The notes below the pieces were generated by a model that did not search any database, had not been told where the DNA came from, and worked only from the letters and a program-made list of their open reading frames with translations. Shown piece by piece: positions 25,195 through 37,231 of a stretch of DNA of 64,000 bases; the first letter of the stretch is position 1; each line of letters begins with the position of its first letter. The DNA lies in the NCBI GenBank assembly GCA_947179485.1, contig OX359248.1, positions 32,559,378-32,623,377 on the forward strand, read 5' to 3'. This DNA is from Allacma fusca (lineage: Eukaryota > Arthropoda > Collembola > Symphypleona > Sminthuridae). The translations under genes and the position numbers were made by a program.

Positions 25195-27347
25195 TTTAAT
25201 AATTTTCCTCCTTTTGGTAATGCCAGGTGTTGACAAAGTTGATCTGCGAGTTGATTACAAGTGAATATTTTTAGTGACTTATAATTAATATCGCAACCCT
25301 TGAGTCACCAACAACAACTAAATCTTTCGCTCTTTTATTGCCTGGCTTGCCGATTTTTACTAGTATCTGACAGGACGATGTGCAGACATAGAACAAAAAA
25401 CCTAACCTACATTTATTCGAAGGCAATTAATCTTAGTTGTACGGGAAATAGGAAGCCTGAGAAATTATCTTTTCCACGAGAAATCCCTTATCAAGCTTTA
25501 AGGCTATGAATTTAATTGCGTCCTCCGTCTCGACATCCTTAGTTTAATATGTAATTAAATATACCGCATTTATGTAATTTTCTAATACGAGTAGTAAATT
25601 TCAGTGGCCAGAAAATAAATATTAGGCACTTTGAATTCCGGACAGCATGCTCAGTAGTAGGGCCCAAGAGCCTGTGAGCAACATGCACATAAGTAATTAC
25701 TAAGAATGCAAAAAGGGCATTGAGAGAGTAAATTTGGTTACTGTAATAGGATACTGACAATTTGAAGCATGAGAGCATGTACAGCTTTATTTTCATACTT
25801 ACATAAATGTTCAGAATGAAAAGATGACAAATCCTGACAAGACGGTACCGGAGACATATCAACGTATGTACTTATGCATAGAATGCTTTGGATAATTATT
25901 TACACATGTATCTCGTTGCCATGCTTAGCGTAGTATTTTTATATTTTTTGTTGTAAGTATGCGACTTGCCCTCACCACTCACTATCGAATTAAGGATCCA
26001 TTCATCTTTAAATTGCAGTACAGTATTGAGAGCTCCATTGACAATTCCTGCAAAAATAGTACCCTATAAATTTGCCTATTTTTGCATTTCAATACTTTAG
26101 AGTACCCCTAGGGTATTTTTATACCAGAGGAGGAACTTATCGTTGCAATAACATTACAATCAAATTCAAAATTAATTACTAGCACTTATTTTTTTGTATG
26201 CCTATGCTCTTGGGATCGGTCAACAACCTTCTCAGTTAATTGCTTCTCCCAAAATCCCAATAACAAATGAAGTGTGTTTACATTACTTACGACAGTTAGA
26301 AATGTAAACGAACACTTAGATTAAGGAGCTGTATCCTTCATGCCCATCATATACATATAGGAAAAATTTAGTAATAGTTTCCCCATTATTTATCATTGCG
26401 CAATCATACATAGAGCCCACGTGAATTTTATGGTATGTTTGTGAATCTACCCATATCTGTTTATGTAATGTAATAACAAACTCAATAGTGTAAAGCAGTA
26501 GTTAAATATGAATGCTACTACTGTACAAATAAGTAGTGGGCACCAATTTATCATTTACATCTTTTAACACCGTCCGTGTGAGTGTTGTGTATGCGTCAAA
26601 GACAATAAATTAATTATGATTATTATTGCTTTAAAAAAATAATCAAGATTTGTTACAATTTAATTACATAGGTTGCGACTGCTGAGATTTAATGTATAAA
26701 TAATTCACATTAACATGAACAGATTTTCATTTGTAAACATTAGAAGGAAGGAGTAAGAGAGGAAAAAGTTCCTACTGATAATAAATCTCAAATAAAGGCT
26801 GGTTTTGATTGTAAACCAATTGTATTAAAAGTTTTCCCACGTATGCATATGTATGTAATTACATTTGTGTGTGTGTGCGTGATACATACTCTTGAAATCA
26901 ATAAAAGTAAAAGTGTTCAATAGCTATGCAAAATGCCATCAGGAGTCTACAATTCAAAGTCAGTCTACAAAGACTCATGTGAATTGTATCATAGCATTTA
27001 TATCTTACTGTATGTTAGGTACATACGTTGTCCTCACAAGGTTACAAATAATTATTTTACATGGTCTCTTATGTAATATCTGTCACTAGTATTTAACTTC
27101 AGAGCAGGTTTGAAAAGATAGCGAATGTAATCAACGATTATATACACAGATGCTATACTTGCTCGGCCATGAATACATATCAAAATTTACATGTAAGTAC
27201 AACCTTTTTTTGTAACCATGTACGTTGATTTTCATACTTCACAGCGTGCGCCACACTTCAACACTGAATCAGAAAAACTCACAAACTTTTAATAATCTCA
27301 GCTCAGCTCTGTTCCTATAATTTGGTTTCAAAATACATGGCAAAAAG
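25195..27347. other. Long AT-rich spacer
   Basis: About 2.1 kb without a recognised exon. Includes short TG-rich and TACATA-like microsatellite stretches (for example near 26870). Probably the promoters of the sushi gene (left) and the GNAT gene (right). Confidence 0.4.
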
Positions 27348-28884
27348 ATGTCACGGGAAAAGACTGGATTTGTTTTAATTGAAAAAACCCCAAAGAATTT
27401 GGATTTGGTGTCGAAAATCTTGAAAACTCGGCTTCCTAAATCAGCTTTGGTAAGTGGAATGAAATTGGAAGAATTTACATTAAAATGTCCAATATTCGAG
27501 ATCAATAAAATACTATTCCTCTTTTCAGTCTTACAATGTCACGAAGTTGGTAGCTGACGGAGTACTTAAAGAACCGACTCATATCGTAAACATTTACGCT
27601 TTTAAAGCCGAATTAGAAGACATTTCTAAAACCTTCCTATGCGTTCAGCTTAATTTTGAGGTATCTATTTTATGTATCTACATAAACATTAGTACTCATA
27701 AATACCAATGTAATGGTTTATTGCGAGTTGCGACAAGGAATAAATGGTTATATACACTCTTCGCTTCCTCACAACCTCAATTATGCTTAGGAAAAAAAAA
27801 AGATTTCTTGTATGTAATTATTACAGAGTAATTATTTTTTTTGTAAATACGCATATAAATTCCAAAGCTTTTTTAATTAAGTTTTGCTAAAAAAATATAG
27901 AAGCTCAATAAACTACACTTAAAGTTTTTGATGTAAACTAAAGCAAATAATATTGAAACGAATAATAATTGATTTTTTTGTTTCGGAAAGTATCCCAAAA
28001 CAGTTTTAACTTCCTCACCAGAGGACCCTACTGACGAAATGGTTGAAGCCTTTAGTGACGCTATAAATGTCTGGACAGAAATGGTTTGGTACGTCATGGA
28101 GAAAACGCTTTGGCCCAAAGTGGAGTGTCGACTCGGCCCCCGGAAACCGTGCCTTCTCGATGAAACCACGTTTGTAGCTTTTTCCCCGAATGATGAACGA
28201 GAAGATGCAATATCCCTGTAAAATATACACATATCTAGAAATAAATAAGTATTAATTTCTATAGCTATGAGGGGCAATATAATTAACAAGAGACAGATCT
28301 ATGTTGTTACATATGTCTAGATATTATATAAGTGCCTTTTTCCTTTGAAATAATATATCATAATAAGGTAAATCAACGAAATAATCTATTGTTTCAGGAA
28401 GGAATCCCCAAAAAATACTGAATTCAAAGTAAAACCACTCTCGCTGAAGGACGCTGGTATAGTGGATCAGAATTGGTTTCCTGACGGCCCCTCAGAAAAA
28501 ATTATATTCATTGAAGATGCAATCAACTATTTTACGACAGCTGGTATTTACGTCAAGGGCGAAGAATCTCCAGCTGCATTCGGAATTGCATCCTTAATAG
28601 GGTCCATCAACTGTGTCCATACAATGGATGACCATCGCAGGAAAGGTTTTGCTGTTGCTGTTGTACAAGATTTAGTGAAACGTTGCAAAGAACTGGGGAT
28701 GGTTCCTTGTGCTCATATTGTAAAGGGTAATTCCCAAAGCCAGGGATTATTTAACAAGTCAGGGTTTAGTTGTGCGAGTGAGAATATCATCATTTGTTTC
28801 GATGATCGGATAGTCCGGCCTAGCACTGCTAACAGCGAAGCTGCTGAAAATACAATAGAAAGTATAGAATTGAATGTCATGTAA
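27348..28884 (+). CDS. Glycine N-acyltransferase-like GNAT-family enzyme
   Basis: Four exons join in frame: 27348-27449, 27529-27660, 27991-28217 and 28398-28884, giving 315 aa. The C-terminal half is a GNAT/FR47-type fold. IGSINCVHTMDDHRRKGFA contains the acetyl/acyl-CoA binding loop (R-x-x-G-x-A pattern), followed by a helix VVQDLVKRCKELGM and a strand with NSQSQGLFNKSGF, as in glycine-N-acyltransferase-like proteins. The N-terminal half is weakly conserved, as usual for this family. These enzymes transfer an acyl group from CoA to an amine such as glycine; the substrate here cannot be told. No targeting signal is obvious. The acceptor before 27991 has a short T-run and is the least certain edge. 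Confidence 0.8.
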
Positions 28885-30213
28885 TTAAGTGTAGATATTA
28901 CTCATTGAATTAATATACATAATGTATTCCTGTATATAATCTACATTTCTCAATTTGTCAAGGTTAAGATTAGATTGGATTTTTAATTAACAAAAGTCTA
29001 TGTTAAAATCAATGAATTGTTCTTGGGACAGGTGAATGCAAAACACAAACACTTATTGTACTGTTTCATAATTACTTCTTGTTTTATAATGCTCGTAAAA
29101 TTCAATTGAGCTGATGCTCCATTGATGGAAGACTTGAAAAGAATTGCATTATAAACTCTTTTAAAAAAAGCTGGAACAATAAAAAGGAATTTCTAATCAA
29201 ATACTGACAAAAGGTAATACTTTTACAGAATCGGGATTTTATTGCTCTTAATCTTAAACCTAAGCCTCGTTAGCTAACCAGAAAGCAAAAAAAATTACAA
29301 ATATTATTTTACAAAAGTATAGTTATGTATCTATCTATCTCGTTACAAACGAATAGCACAACAATCAACTTTTAACGTCCTATTCCAACCCACAAAATCT
29401 TACCACACTATGATCGCTTACGTCAAACTTCCCTTGAACTTGACAGCTGTTACTGTTTGTGTTGGAAAACATGATTGTATTTAGAAGTTAAATTCTCTCA
29501 AAATTGATTCCGTGAACATTAAAATCCATACGCAGCATTTCATAATTGACATTTCCTAGTAACCGTGGATTTTTACGTATCTAAAACCGGTCTAGATGTC
29601 ATAATTTTCTGGGCAGGTAATAATATTATGAGCGGCGACAAAAGTCATAAACTCAACCGAGATACCTTAACCGATACATTAGTATGTAATATGACTGTAT
29701 AATTCGGTTAGAAGTAAGGCTAATGCATTCATATCTTGTAGTTACATATACATATGTGAGTATATAGTGTATGTAATTTTTTAGTGCAAGAGTGCCACCG
29801 CATTTTAAGGAATTACCTGAAAGCATTTCCGAGAACCCATTTTCTGATGATGTTTTTATCAATGCACGTCAGCACTTCACTTGTAATGGTTGTAGCATTC
29901 AGCATCCCTTATATTATTTACATCTAGATGTGTCACAGCAGTACATCATATACATGGGCATGTGCATACAAGTAAAACCTCCGTCATTTATTTATCTGAA
30001 ACTTAGCAAATGCAATCAACTTTAACTACGGCTTGCTGTCAGTACCTACTATTGACCTTTGAGTATGAAATTGAATAGTTACTGAAGTAAAAGTTTTGAA
30101 TTTCTTGTTTTGTATCTTGTTGATTTAGTGCACATTTTACGGACTTACTTTAGCAGTCGACAATCCCTTTACAGAGCATGCCAGTATAACAATAGCTTTC
30201 AATATCTCTTTGC
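28885..30213. other. Spacer downstream of the GNAT gene
   Basis: No exon recognised. A short open frame at 29792-30025 follows an acceptor-like TTTTTTAG but has no partner exon or family resemblance. Confidence 0.35.
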
Positions 30214-30221
30214 ATTGCAAG

Positions 30222-32343
30222 CAAAGCTGGGCAAACTAATTGCATACCTTAAATCCTACATATTTTTAGATTCTTACGTCGAGCCTACATTTTAGCCTAC
30301 ATAAATCACTCCCGAGATTTGACCCTACCTACAATCTACATTCATTACTCCCAAGATTTGTCCCTACCTACAACCGAAATACATCTTTGTCGGAATTGAA
30401 TCATACCTGCAAACTAAAATGATATTATGCATGCATAAATTGAAGCCTACAAGTAATTTACAATGCTCTTACTTTAAAAATGCAATGAAAATGAATGTTC
30501 AATCCACCTTATTAAACTTTTGAAAAGTTTCAGATATTGTTTCAGCAATTTTTTATGTTTACTACTCATTAAAAATAAATTTCTGGAACGTGATTTATAA
30601 TTCACTAATTTAAATAATACAAGGGTACTTAACGAACCTTCACATTTTCCTTTATTTTCCCAAAGAAGTACGTATTTATATTTTCTCACGCGTACAAAAT
30701 AATATATGAAGAAGAATATATAAAATGCATTTATCTACGGAATCATTTTTTTACGTACGAGATGCCGGGTGATACGTGGTTTCCAACCTTAATGCTTATC
30801 GTAAATAAGGTAAGGCTTCTTTCTTTTACATGCTTCATGCAGGAATTTAATTTAACCTTGTGTCCCACCATCAGTAGAATCAACTATTAAGTAATATTTT
30901 TAAAAATCCTCTCTTATTTCGAAGCTTATATACATCTTAGATAATAAATTCACACACTGATTCTCATGTTGAAATATCTTTTCCCTGTAACACGTTATCT
31001 GTATTTCGGAGGGGAAGTAAAATAACATATGTGAAAGAAAATCTAGGCGGGGCTTTTATGCCGGATTTAGACTAGGACGAATCAGAATCAGAATTCGAAT
31101 CAGAATCGGATTTCGAATTCACCAAACACGAAGAGTATAAATGCAGAACCTGTTGCCGTAATTCGAATCAGAATCAGAATCAGTTTCAGATTTGTTGCAT
31201 CAGATTTTCATCCTTAAAGTCTAAATGAACATCAGAATTCTGACACTTATCAGATTCTTAAAATAATGAAAGAGGTTTAGACTTCCACAATTCGAATTCT
31301 AAATTTTTGAAATACATCCTTGAAAGCACGAATTACAATATGGGTGGCAACAAAGTCTTGTCCGGGTGAGATTTGTTGATTATTGTTGAAGTTTAAAATT
31401 TAATGAAAACATCTACCAGCCTGGACTTAATTGAGCACTTTATGTTTCGCCGAAATTTATAGAAATAGAAATAAAAAATTGTAGGTAAAAATGTATACCT
31501 GTTGTGTTCGGATTCTTTTGAACCCAGTTGGCAACGTCTTTCCAGGCTTCAAGTTTAGCTGCTGTATTTTTAAAAATCGTGTGTTTCTTTTTCAAACTAC
31601 AATGGCCATTTTTGGATTTACTCCAATAAATATAATTCGAATTGTAATGAATTTGCATGAACTGAAACTATGAAATAGTAGATATGAGAGCGGTATGAAA
31701 TGTTCCAACACACAATGGCGGACAAAGAAAATAAAAATTATGAGCAAAAATTTTACTCCGATCACTGTAATTCAATGATTCACACCGTACTCTATGGGTT
31801 TGTCAGAATTCTCAAATCTGAAAACTTGACTCCGAGTCAACTCTTCAGAATCTTAAGAATTCCATGATTCCGATTCTGATTCTGAAAACTCTAAAAGGTG
31901 AATTCTGATTCTGATTCGAATTCTGAATCTGATTCCGAATCTTATCAAAAAGTATAAATGCCTTTAAGAATTTAAAAATTTCAGATTCTTAAGATTTCCA
32001 GAATTCTGATTCTGATTCGAATTCTGAATCTTAAGTCTAAATACAAATTCTGACGTGTAACCTGAAGCAAACCTGATTCTGATTCGTCCTAGTCTAAATC
32101 CGGCATTATTCAGCACTTTGGAATACCAAAGGTTCGAACATACATACCTACGTTTTCAAGCTTAAGTACCTACCTTTTTGGTATCGACGTACTGATTATT
32201 CCTGGAAAACATATTGCAGAATGTTTCCCTCGAAATATGTAGCGTACATACGTACAATTGCTTACAAAATATTTGAAAAGTTGAGCATAATCTACAATTT
32301 TGCCTACTCGTAGGCTCACATTTAGGGTATGCGCCCAGCTTTG
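30222..32343. mobile_element. hAT-like element with CAAAGCTGGGC ends, holding a nested MITE
   Basis: Left end CAAAGCTGGGCAAAC at 30222; right end GCGCCCAGCTTTG ending at 32343. Perfect 8-bp target duplication ATTGCAAG at 30214-30221 and 32344-32351. The ends match the larger element at 45857-51513, so both belong to one family. Subterminal CCTACAT/CCTACCTAC motifs repeat at the left. The element is non-autonomous. About half its length is a later Harbinger-type insertion (31059-32105). Confidence 0.9.
31059..32105. mobile_element. PIF/Harbinger-type MITE
   Basis: 1.05 kb. The ends are inverted over about 33 bp: TGCCGGATTTAGACTAGG at the left, and the same inverted at the right. It is flanked by the 3-bp duplication TTA (31056-31058 and 32106-32108), the hallmark of the PIF/Harbinger superfamily. 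Both arms are filled with GAATCAGAATTC-like units that can pair. A minus-strand open frame (31440-31658, KNTAAKLEAWKDVA) looks like a remnant of a SANT/MADF-type Harbinger accessory protein. Its ends differ from those of the intact Harbinger at 53633. Confidence 0.85.
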
Positions 32344-32351
32344 ATTGCAAG

Positions 32352-33636
32352 ACAAATAATTTTCCCGACTGGCGAATATTTTTCAACTGAATCTGGAAAA
32401 ACAAGCGAGCCTATATCTTTATATCCCAGTATCTTCATAAATAACGAATAAAATCCAAATAGTTTAATGCTAACCTTCACTTATTTTTATTATTTGCGTT
32501 TACCTGTTTGTATCTGTATGATTATTTGTAACGGATTCATATACATACATACATATGTACAATCGGCATTAACAGGAGAGAAAAATTGCTGTCAGGTCAG
32601 GAAGTGAAGTACATGTAACTATTGATATTTTTGATATAGGTAATTACTCATCTAAGTATCTACACATGTTTGTGTAATGTGTTTCAAGTTTCATAATGTT
32701 GATGTCCACAATTGTATCGAGGGGTCATTACTTTCAGCATACTAACCGAGAAGCCAAATTGTCTACTGCGACGATAAGTCTTAATCCTTCTTAGAACGCA
32801 ATTACCTGCTATTATTCCCAGAAACATACACTCACTGTTAAGTGAATATCTGATACAAGCTCCCTTCTCTGATTAAATCCCAAGACCTCTTTGACCCCTT
32901 AACTTGGCACATGAAAGCCACTCCGTGTAGCCAATATATTATGCAACTCTTTAATAATCCTGGCAATACCTCTAGCCCGGGTGCTTCTGTCAAAGGTTTT
33001 ACTGTTAACTCTAAATTACAATTACAAATTCCAATGTACACCTAATAACTTCATCGCTAATTGTATGGTAATTTTATGTACGAACAAACAAATGCACAAA
33101 TTACATGTTGTCAACTGTAGATACACAAGACTGTTTACACAGGAGCGCTGATTGTGAGTTGCATGCTAACATGGTCTTGCTCAATGATAATAATTTACAG
33201 ACGTTGTCATGTATAGTAACGGTGCTGAAGTTAAAAGTATAGTTAGAGTTCGAAGAATAGACACGAGTCATAGTCGCTGTCAGAGTCTATGCTTGAAGAC
33301 TATCAACAAGACCAGACTAATCAATCTAGTAAGTGGTCCCATAATAATTCTGTAAGGTACATAATTGTGCATGTTTGCCGTTAACAAACTGTTTGAAAAT
33401 AATACTTATGCTAATTGCCTCAGTCATTGTCAATTGCCACGATCTAGAAATTAATGTGGTAAGGGGTAAGGCTGTATCTCTTGAGGTTAGGAATTATTGC
33501 TAGCAGTATCTCAATAGCATACACCTTACATATAGCGTCATTTCCATTCTCTCTGAAGATATAGGCAAGTATGTCAGGCCGGTGAGATCGGGCTGTAAAC
33601 AAGAAGACTTTTAAACACTCTCTGTAAGGAAAAACA
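32352..33636. other. Spacer right of the hAT-like element
   Basis: AT-rich, no exon recognised. A TACATACATACATATGTA microsatellite lies near 32542. Confidence 0.4.
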
Positions 33637-33846
33637 ATGAGAATTACTTTTATAATCATAGTATCCTCATTGCTACTGCTATGCAATGTTTGCTCAGTTC
33701 ATTGTCAGCTCATCCTCATTGATCACAGTTGTGTCCCAGACATAGATAATTATTATAGTACCGACAATCCTGTCAGCCAAAATGGTACAGATTGGTTCAT
33801 GCAGGAAGTTTGGTTACAAAAATGCAAACTTTGTGAAATTCTCTGA
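33637..33846 (+). CDS. Candidate 69-aa secreted peptide
   Basis: A single open frame begins MRITFIIIVSSLLLLCNVC, a strong signal-peptide pattern with probable cleavage near residues 22-25. A mature part of about 45 residues follows with three Cys and several acidic residues. I recognise no family. The frame has its own stop, but it could also be the first exon of a larger gene. It sits about 400 bp upstream of the SLC7 gene on the same strand. Support is only the signal-peptide composition. Confidence 0.35.
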   Translation: MRITFIIIVSSLLLLCNVCSVHCQLILIDHSCVPDIDNYYSTDNPVSQNGTDWFMQEVWLQKCKLCEIL

Positions 33847-34260
33847 ATGAATGTAGTGTCAGTGTCTTTGTACCTTGTAAATCATCCCATTACAAATTCC
33901 AATACACCAGAATAAATACAACATCGATCATCTACCCCCAGAAGCTACCTATTCCCTCCGACACAGCGAATGTAAATTCCTTAATGTAAATGGTAATGGT
34001 GCTCTTGATTTCCCTGTCACTGTCATTCTCTCTTCATTTGTGTTCGGGTTGTTCTGGTGGTTCGCACGTGTGTATAGGTGAAATAGTTCCTCAGGCATGT
34101 ACTGAATAATTTTTTCCGTTTTTGTTGAGGGAAATAAAATGTAACTCGTGTTCAATAATAATTATCTTCGGGTGATTATTTTTCTTTACCTGCCGTATAT
34201 ATATCAGAGCACAGTCCGAAAAAATAGCACAAAACAGCCTTGGTAAGCACTATCGGTAAA
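33847..34260. other. Upstream region of the SLC7 gene
   Basis: Non-coding. A TATA-like run (GTATATATAT at about 34195) precedes the start codon by about 60 bp and could belong to the promoter. No other site is clear. Confidence 0.35.
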
Positions 34261-36901
34261 ATGACTTTTTTAAAAGATGTGACCGCCTGGAGTACTTCGA
34301 ATAAAGGAGAGAAAAAAGTACCTTCTGCTCAAAACGGGACGTTATCCCAAAATGTTATCAAATTGAAACCAAGAATTGGGTTACTGGAAGCAGTAGCAAT
34401 TACAGTGGGGGCAATCATTGGTTCTGGTGAGCTAATCATCAGTTTTTGTCAATATTATTATCACGAAAATAATTTACAGATGTACAAAATAATTTTCTTT
34501 GGATAAATTCATTGAATAATTTAAGGGATATATTTTAATATCTACTTTTGCAGGGATTTTTGTATCACCAAAAGGTGTTTTAATATCCGCCGGCTCCGTG
34601 GGGTTATCATTAGTCATATGGGTGGCATGTGGATTTTTATCATTAACTGGAGCAATGTGCTTTGCGGAATTAGGAACTTCCATTCCAGGATCTGGAGGAA
34701 CCTATCTGTACCTGAAGAAGGCTTATGGTCCCATCCCTGCCTTCCTGTTCCTTTGGGTGACAGTTCTTATTTCTGCGTAATGCAACCTTATGTGTACAAT
34801 AATTATATATATGCACAGTTATCTGTAGTAATTACTCATTAAAATTTATGCTACTGAGGGATGCAATTAAATGTTATAATGTTTTCCTTGCTGGATTCAT
34901 ATAGACCTTGTGGAATGGCAGTTTTGTCACTGACGTTTGCCAAATATGTAACACAAGTATTTTTCCCCATCGGATGCGTGCTGCCCGAATCCGCGTTGCA
35001 ACTCCTGGCGGTATCAACTGTTGTATTCTTAGTTTTCGTTAGTTGTTACCATGCTCGAGGAGCTATCAAAGTCCAGAATATTTTTATGGTTGCAAAAATC
35101 AGTGCTTTAGTTATTATTATCCTCTCTGGAGCAGTGTATATGATCAAAGGTGAGAATTTTGTAATTACACTAATTGTAAGTCTAATACATTTAGCCGACT
35201 GTTGTATAAAGAGACTGAACGGTAAAGTCTTAGTTTGATTTAACTGTCCGTATACTTGACTTTTCCAGGTAATTTGCAAAACTTTGACCAGCCTTTCCAG
35301 AATAGTATAACAAATCCGGGACAAATTTCTCTAGCTTTTTATTCCGGATTTTTCTCCTACAGTGGTTGGTCAGCTATGAACTTTCTCACGGAAGAACTTA
35401 AAGAACCTAACAAGTTCGTAGTGAGCAAGATATCAATTTAATTTTGAATTTGAACGCATTTTAAGTAGATATCTCATATAGTTCGATCTTGTCATTTAAT
35501 GTGTAAGCAGAAATTTGCCGAGAGCCATCTACATTGCACTTCCTCTCGTAACAGTGGTATACGTTACCGCTAACGTTGCATACTTTGCTGTGATGTCACC
35601 AGAGGAAATGCTCCTTTCTGATGCCATTGCTGTGGTAATTTTGAGTTTTCAACATTCTTGATACTAACGTGGATGCCTGCATATTATGTTTAAAAATCGC
35701 TTTTGTAGCAGCGTACGATGATTACTCTTTGACATATGTATGTATGTTATATTTTACTTCAGACTTTCGGGCAAAAACTATTTGGAGCTATGTCATGGGT
35801 TATGTCATTGTTCGTCGCAATATCTACATGTGGCGGCTTAGCTATTAGTATTATGACGAACTCCAGGTTTGTTGACAAATTATAATTTTGAAATGATACA
35901 AAATGTGCAAAACGTTTTAGTGTGGTTTTATTAATTAGATTGATTTTTGTGGCTGCTCGAGATGGACTCTGCCCTGATTTTTTATCCCATATCAAGATTC
36001 AGACTTTAACCCCAGCACCTGCTTTGATTTTCCTGGTAATATACTTTCTAAGCAATTATTACAAATTAGTATCTTATTGCAATATGAAACTCGAAAAACG
36101 TTTCCATGCGTTGACTTGTGTTATTGCTGAATATGTATTACGAACTATGTGTGCGAATAAGTATATTTTGCTTATAATTTTTAGAAAAATTACCCCTCAA
36201 CAAGTAATCCCTTAAGCTCTACCGATTTTTTAATCGCATTATACATTTACATGATTATGTATGTGCCTATGCATATTACCTAAGCAATTCCAGGAGTTTA
36301 AGAGAAGAACCTACATTGTATCCCTTCATTTTGTTCCACAGGGGTTCATGTCATTATTTTATCTGACTTCCTCAGATGTTATATCACTGATAAATTACGC
36401 CTCGTACACAGACAATTTAGCAAATCTGGGAGTTATTTCAGGACTTCTGTATATGCGTTGGAGGAACCCAGATCTTGAGCGGCCCATCAAGGTTCGTACT
36501 TTACAAAAATTAACGAATGAGTATTGTACTTTTCAAGTTTAAAGAATATATGGGCTTACTGAAGGTATCTTTGATGCACCCCATAATCTACTTGTTGACG
36601 TGCCTATTCACTGTCACGTTACCAATTTACGTGAAACCAATTCAAGTAAGCATTACTGTGGTGATAACCGCATCCGGTTTACCAGTGTATTATTTTATGA
36701 CTAGACCAAAGCAACCGATCTGGCTGTCGGAATTCGCAGGTGGGACTGGTTAAGCAACTCAATTATTACAATATTACTGTTTACGCTTATTAGAAAATGA
36801 TTTTATGGGCACACATTAAAATAATGCACTTGCTGTGTTTTGTAGGGAAATGGACGAGAGCAAGTCAAAAGCTCTTCATGGCGGTTTCTCAAGACGACTG
36901 A
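34261..36901 (+). CDS. SLC7-type amino acid transporter (heteromeric light chain)
   Basis: Twelve-helix amino acid exchanger of the L-type/b(0,+)/xCT group (APC superfamily), normally paired with the 4F2hc/rBAT heavy chain at the plasma membrane. Ten exons join in frame: 34261-34426, 34554-34776, 34905-35149, 35269-35413, 35511-35634, 35763-35866, 35939-36035, 36342-36491, 36565-36739 and 36846-36901. They give 494 aa. Diagnostic points are GAIIGSGIF at about 50-58 (substrate-binding GSG), C154 in [10 protein letters not shown] where light chains form the disulfide to the heavy chain, [17 protein letters not shown], and [13 protein letters not shown]. The donor of exon 4 (GTTCGT) is non-consensus, but the frame and homology demand it. 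Related fly proteins include genderblind, JhI-21 and minidiscs; I cannot pick one. Confidence 0.93.
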
Positions 36902-37231
36902 AAACAAAATTTATCAGTATTTATATCAGCTCAATTTCTAAGCTTTGTAGACAGCTTTGGTTGCGAGAAGCATTTTAGCTAATCATAGACTTATTGCATC
37001 ATATTCTTTAAATTGGATAATTGCTGGCATTCAGCCGGTTTAGCGGAGCCTTTATTTTAACAATTGAAACCTTTAAATTAATATTACATTACATAAAAGC
37101 ATTTATATCCTAAACTTACTGTGATTCTTTCGCCAGAATACAACTACGATTAAATATTTTCACTTCATAGATAAACCATACGAGTATAGATGCATGGCCG
37201 ACTAATAACACGAATTTCATTAAAACTGCTA
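36902..37231. other. Tail-to-tail spacer, SLC7 / malate synthase
   Basis: About 330 bp between converging stop codons. Presumably both 3' UTRs. Nothing else seen. Confidence 0.5.

Noticed and set aside
29792-30025. 77-codon open frame after an acceptor-like TTTTTTAG
   Set aside because: No homologous pattern and no donor or neighbouring exon found.
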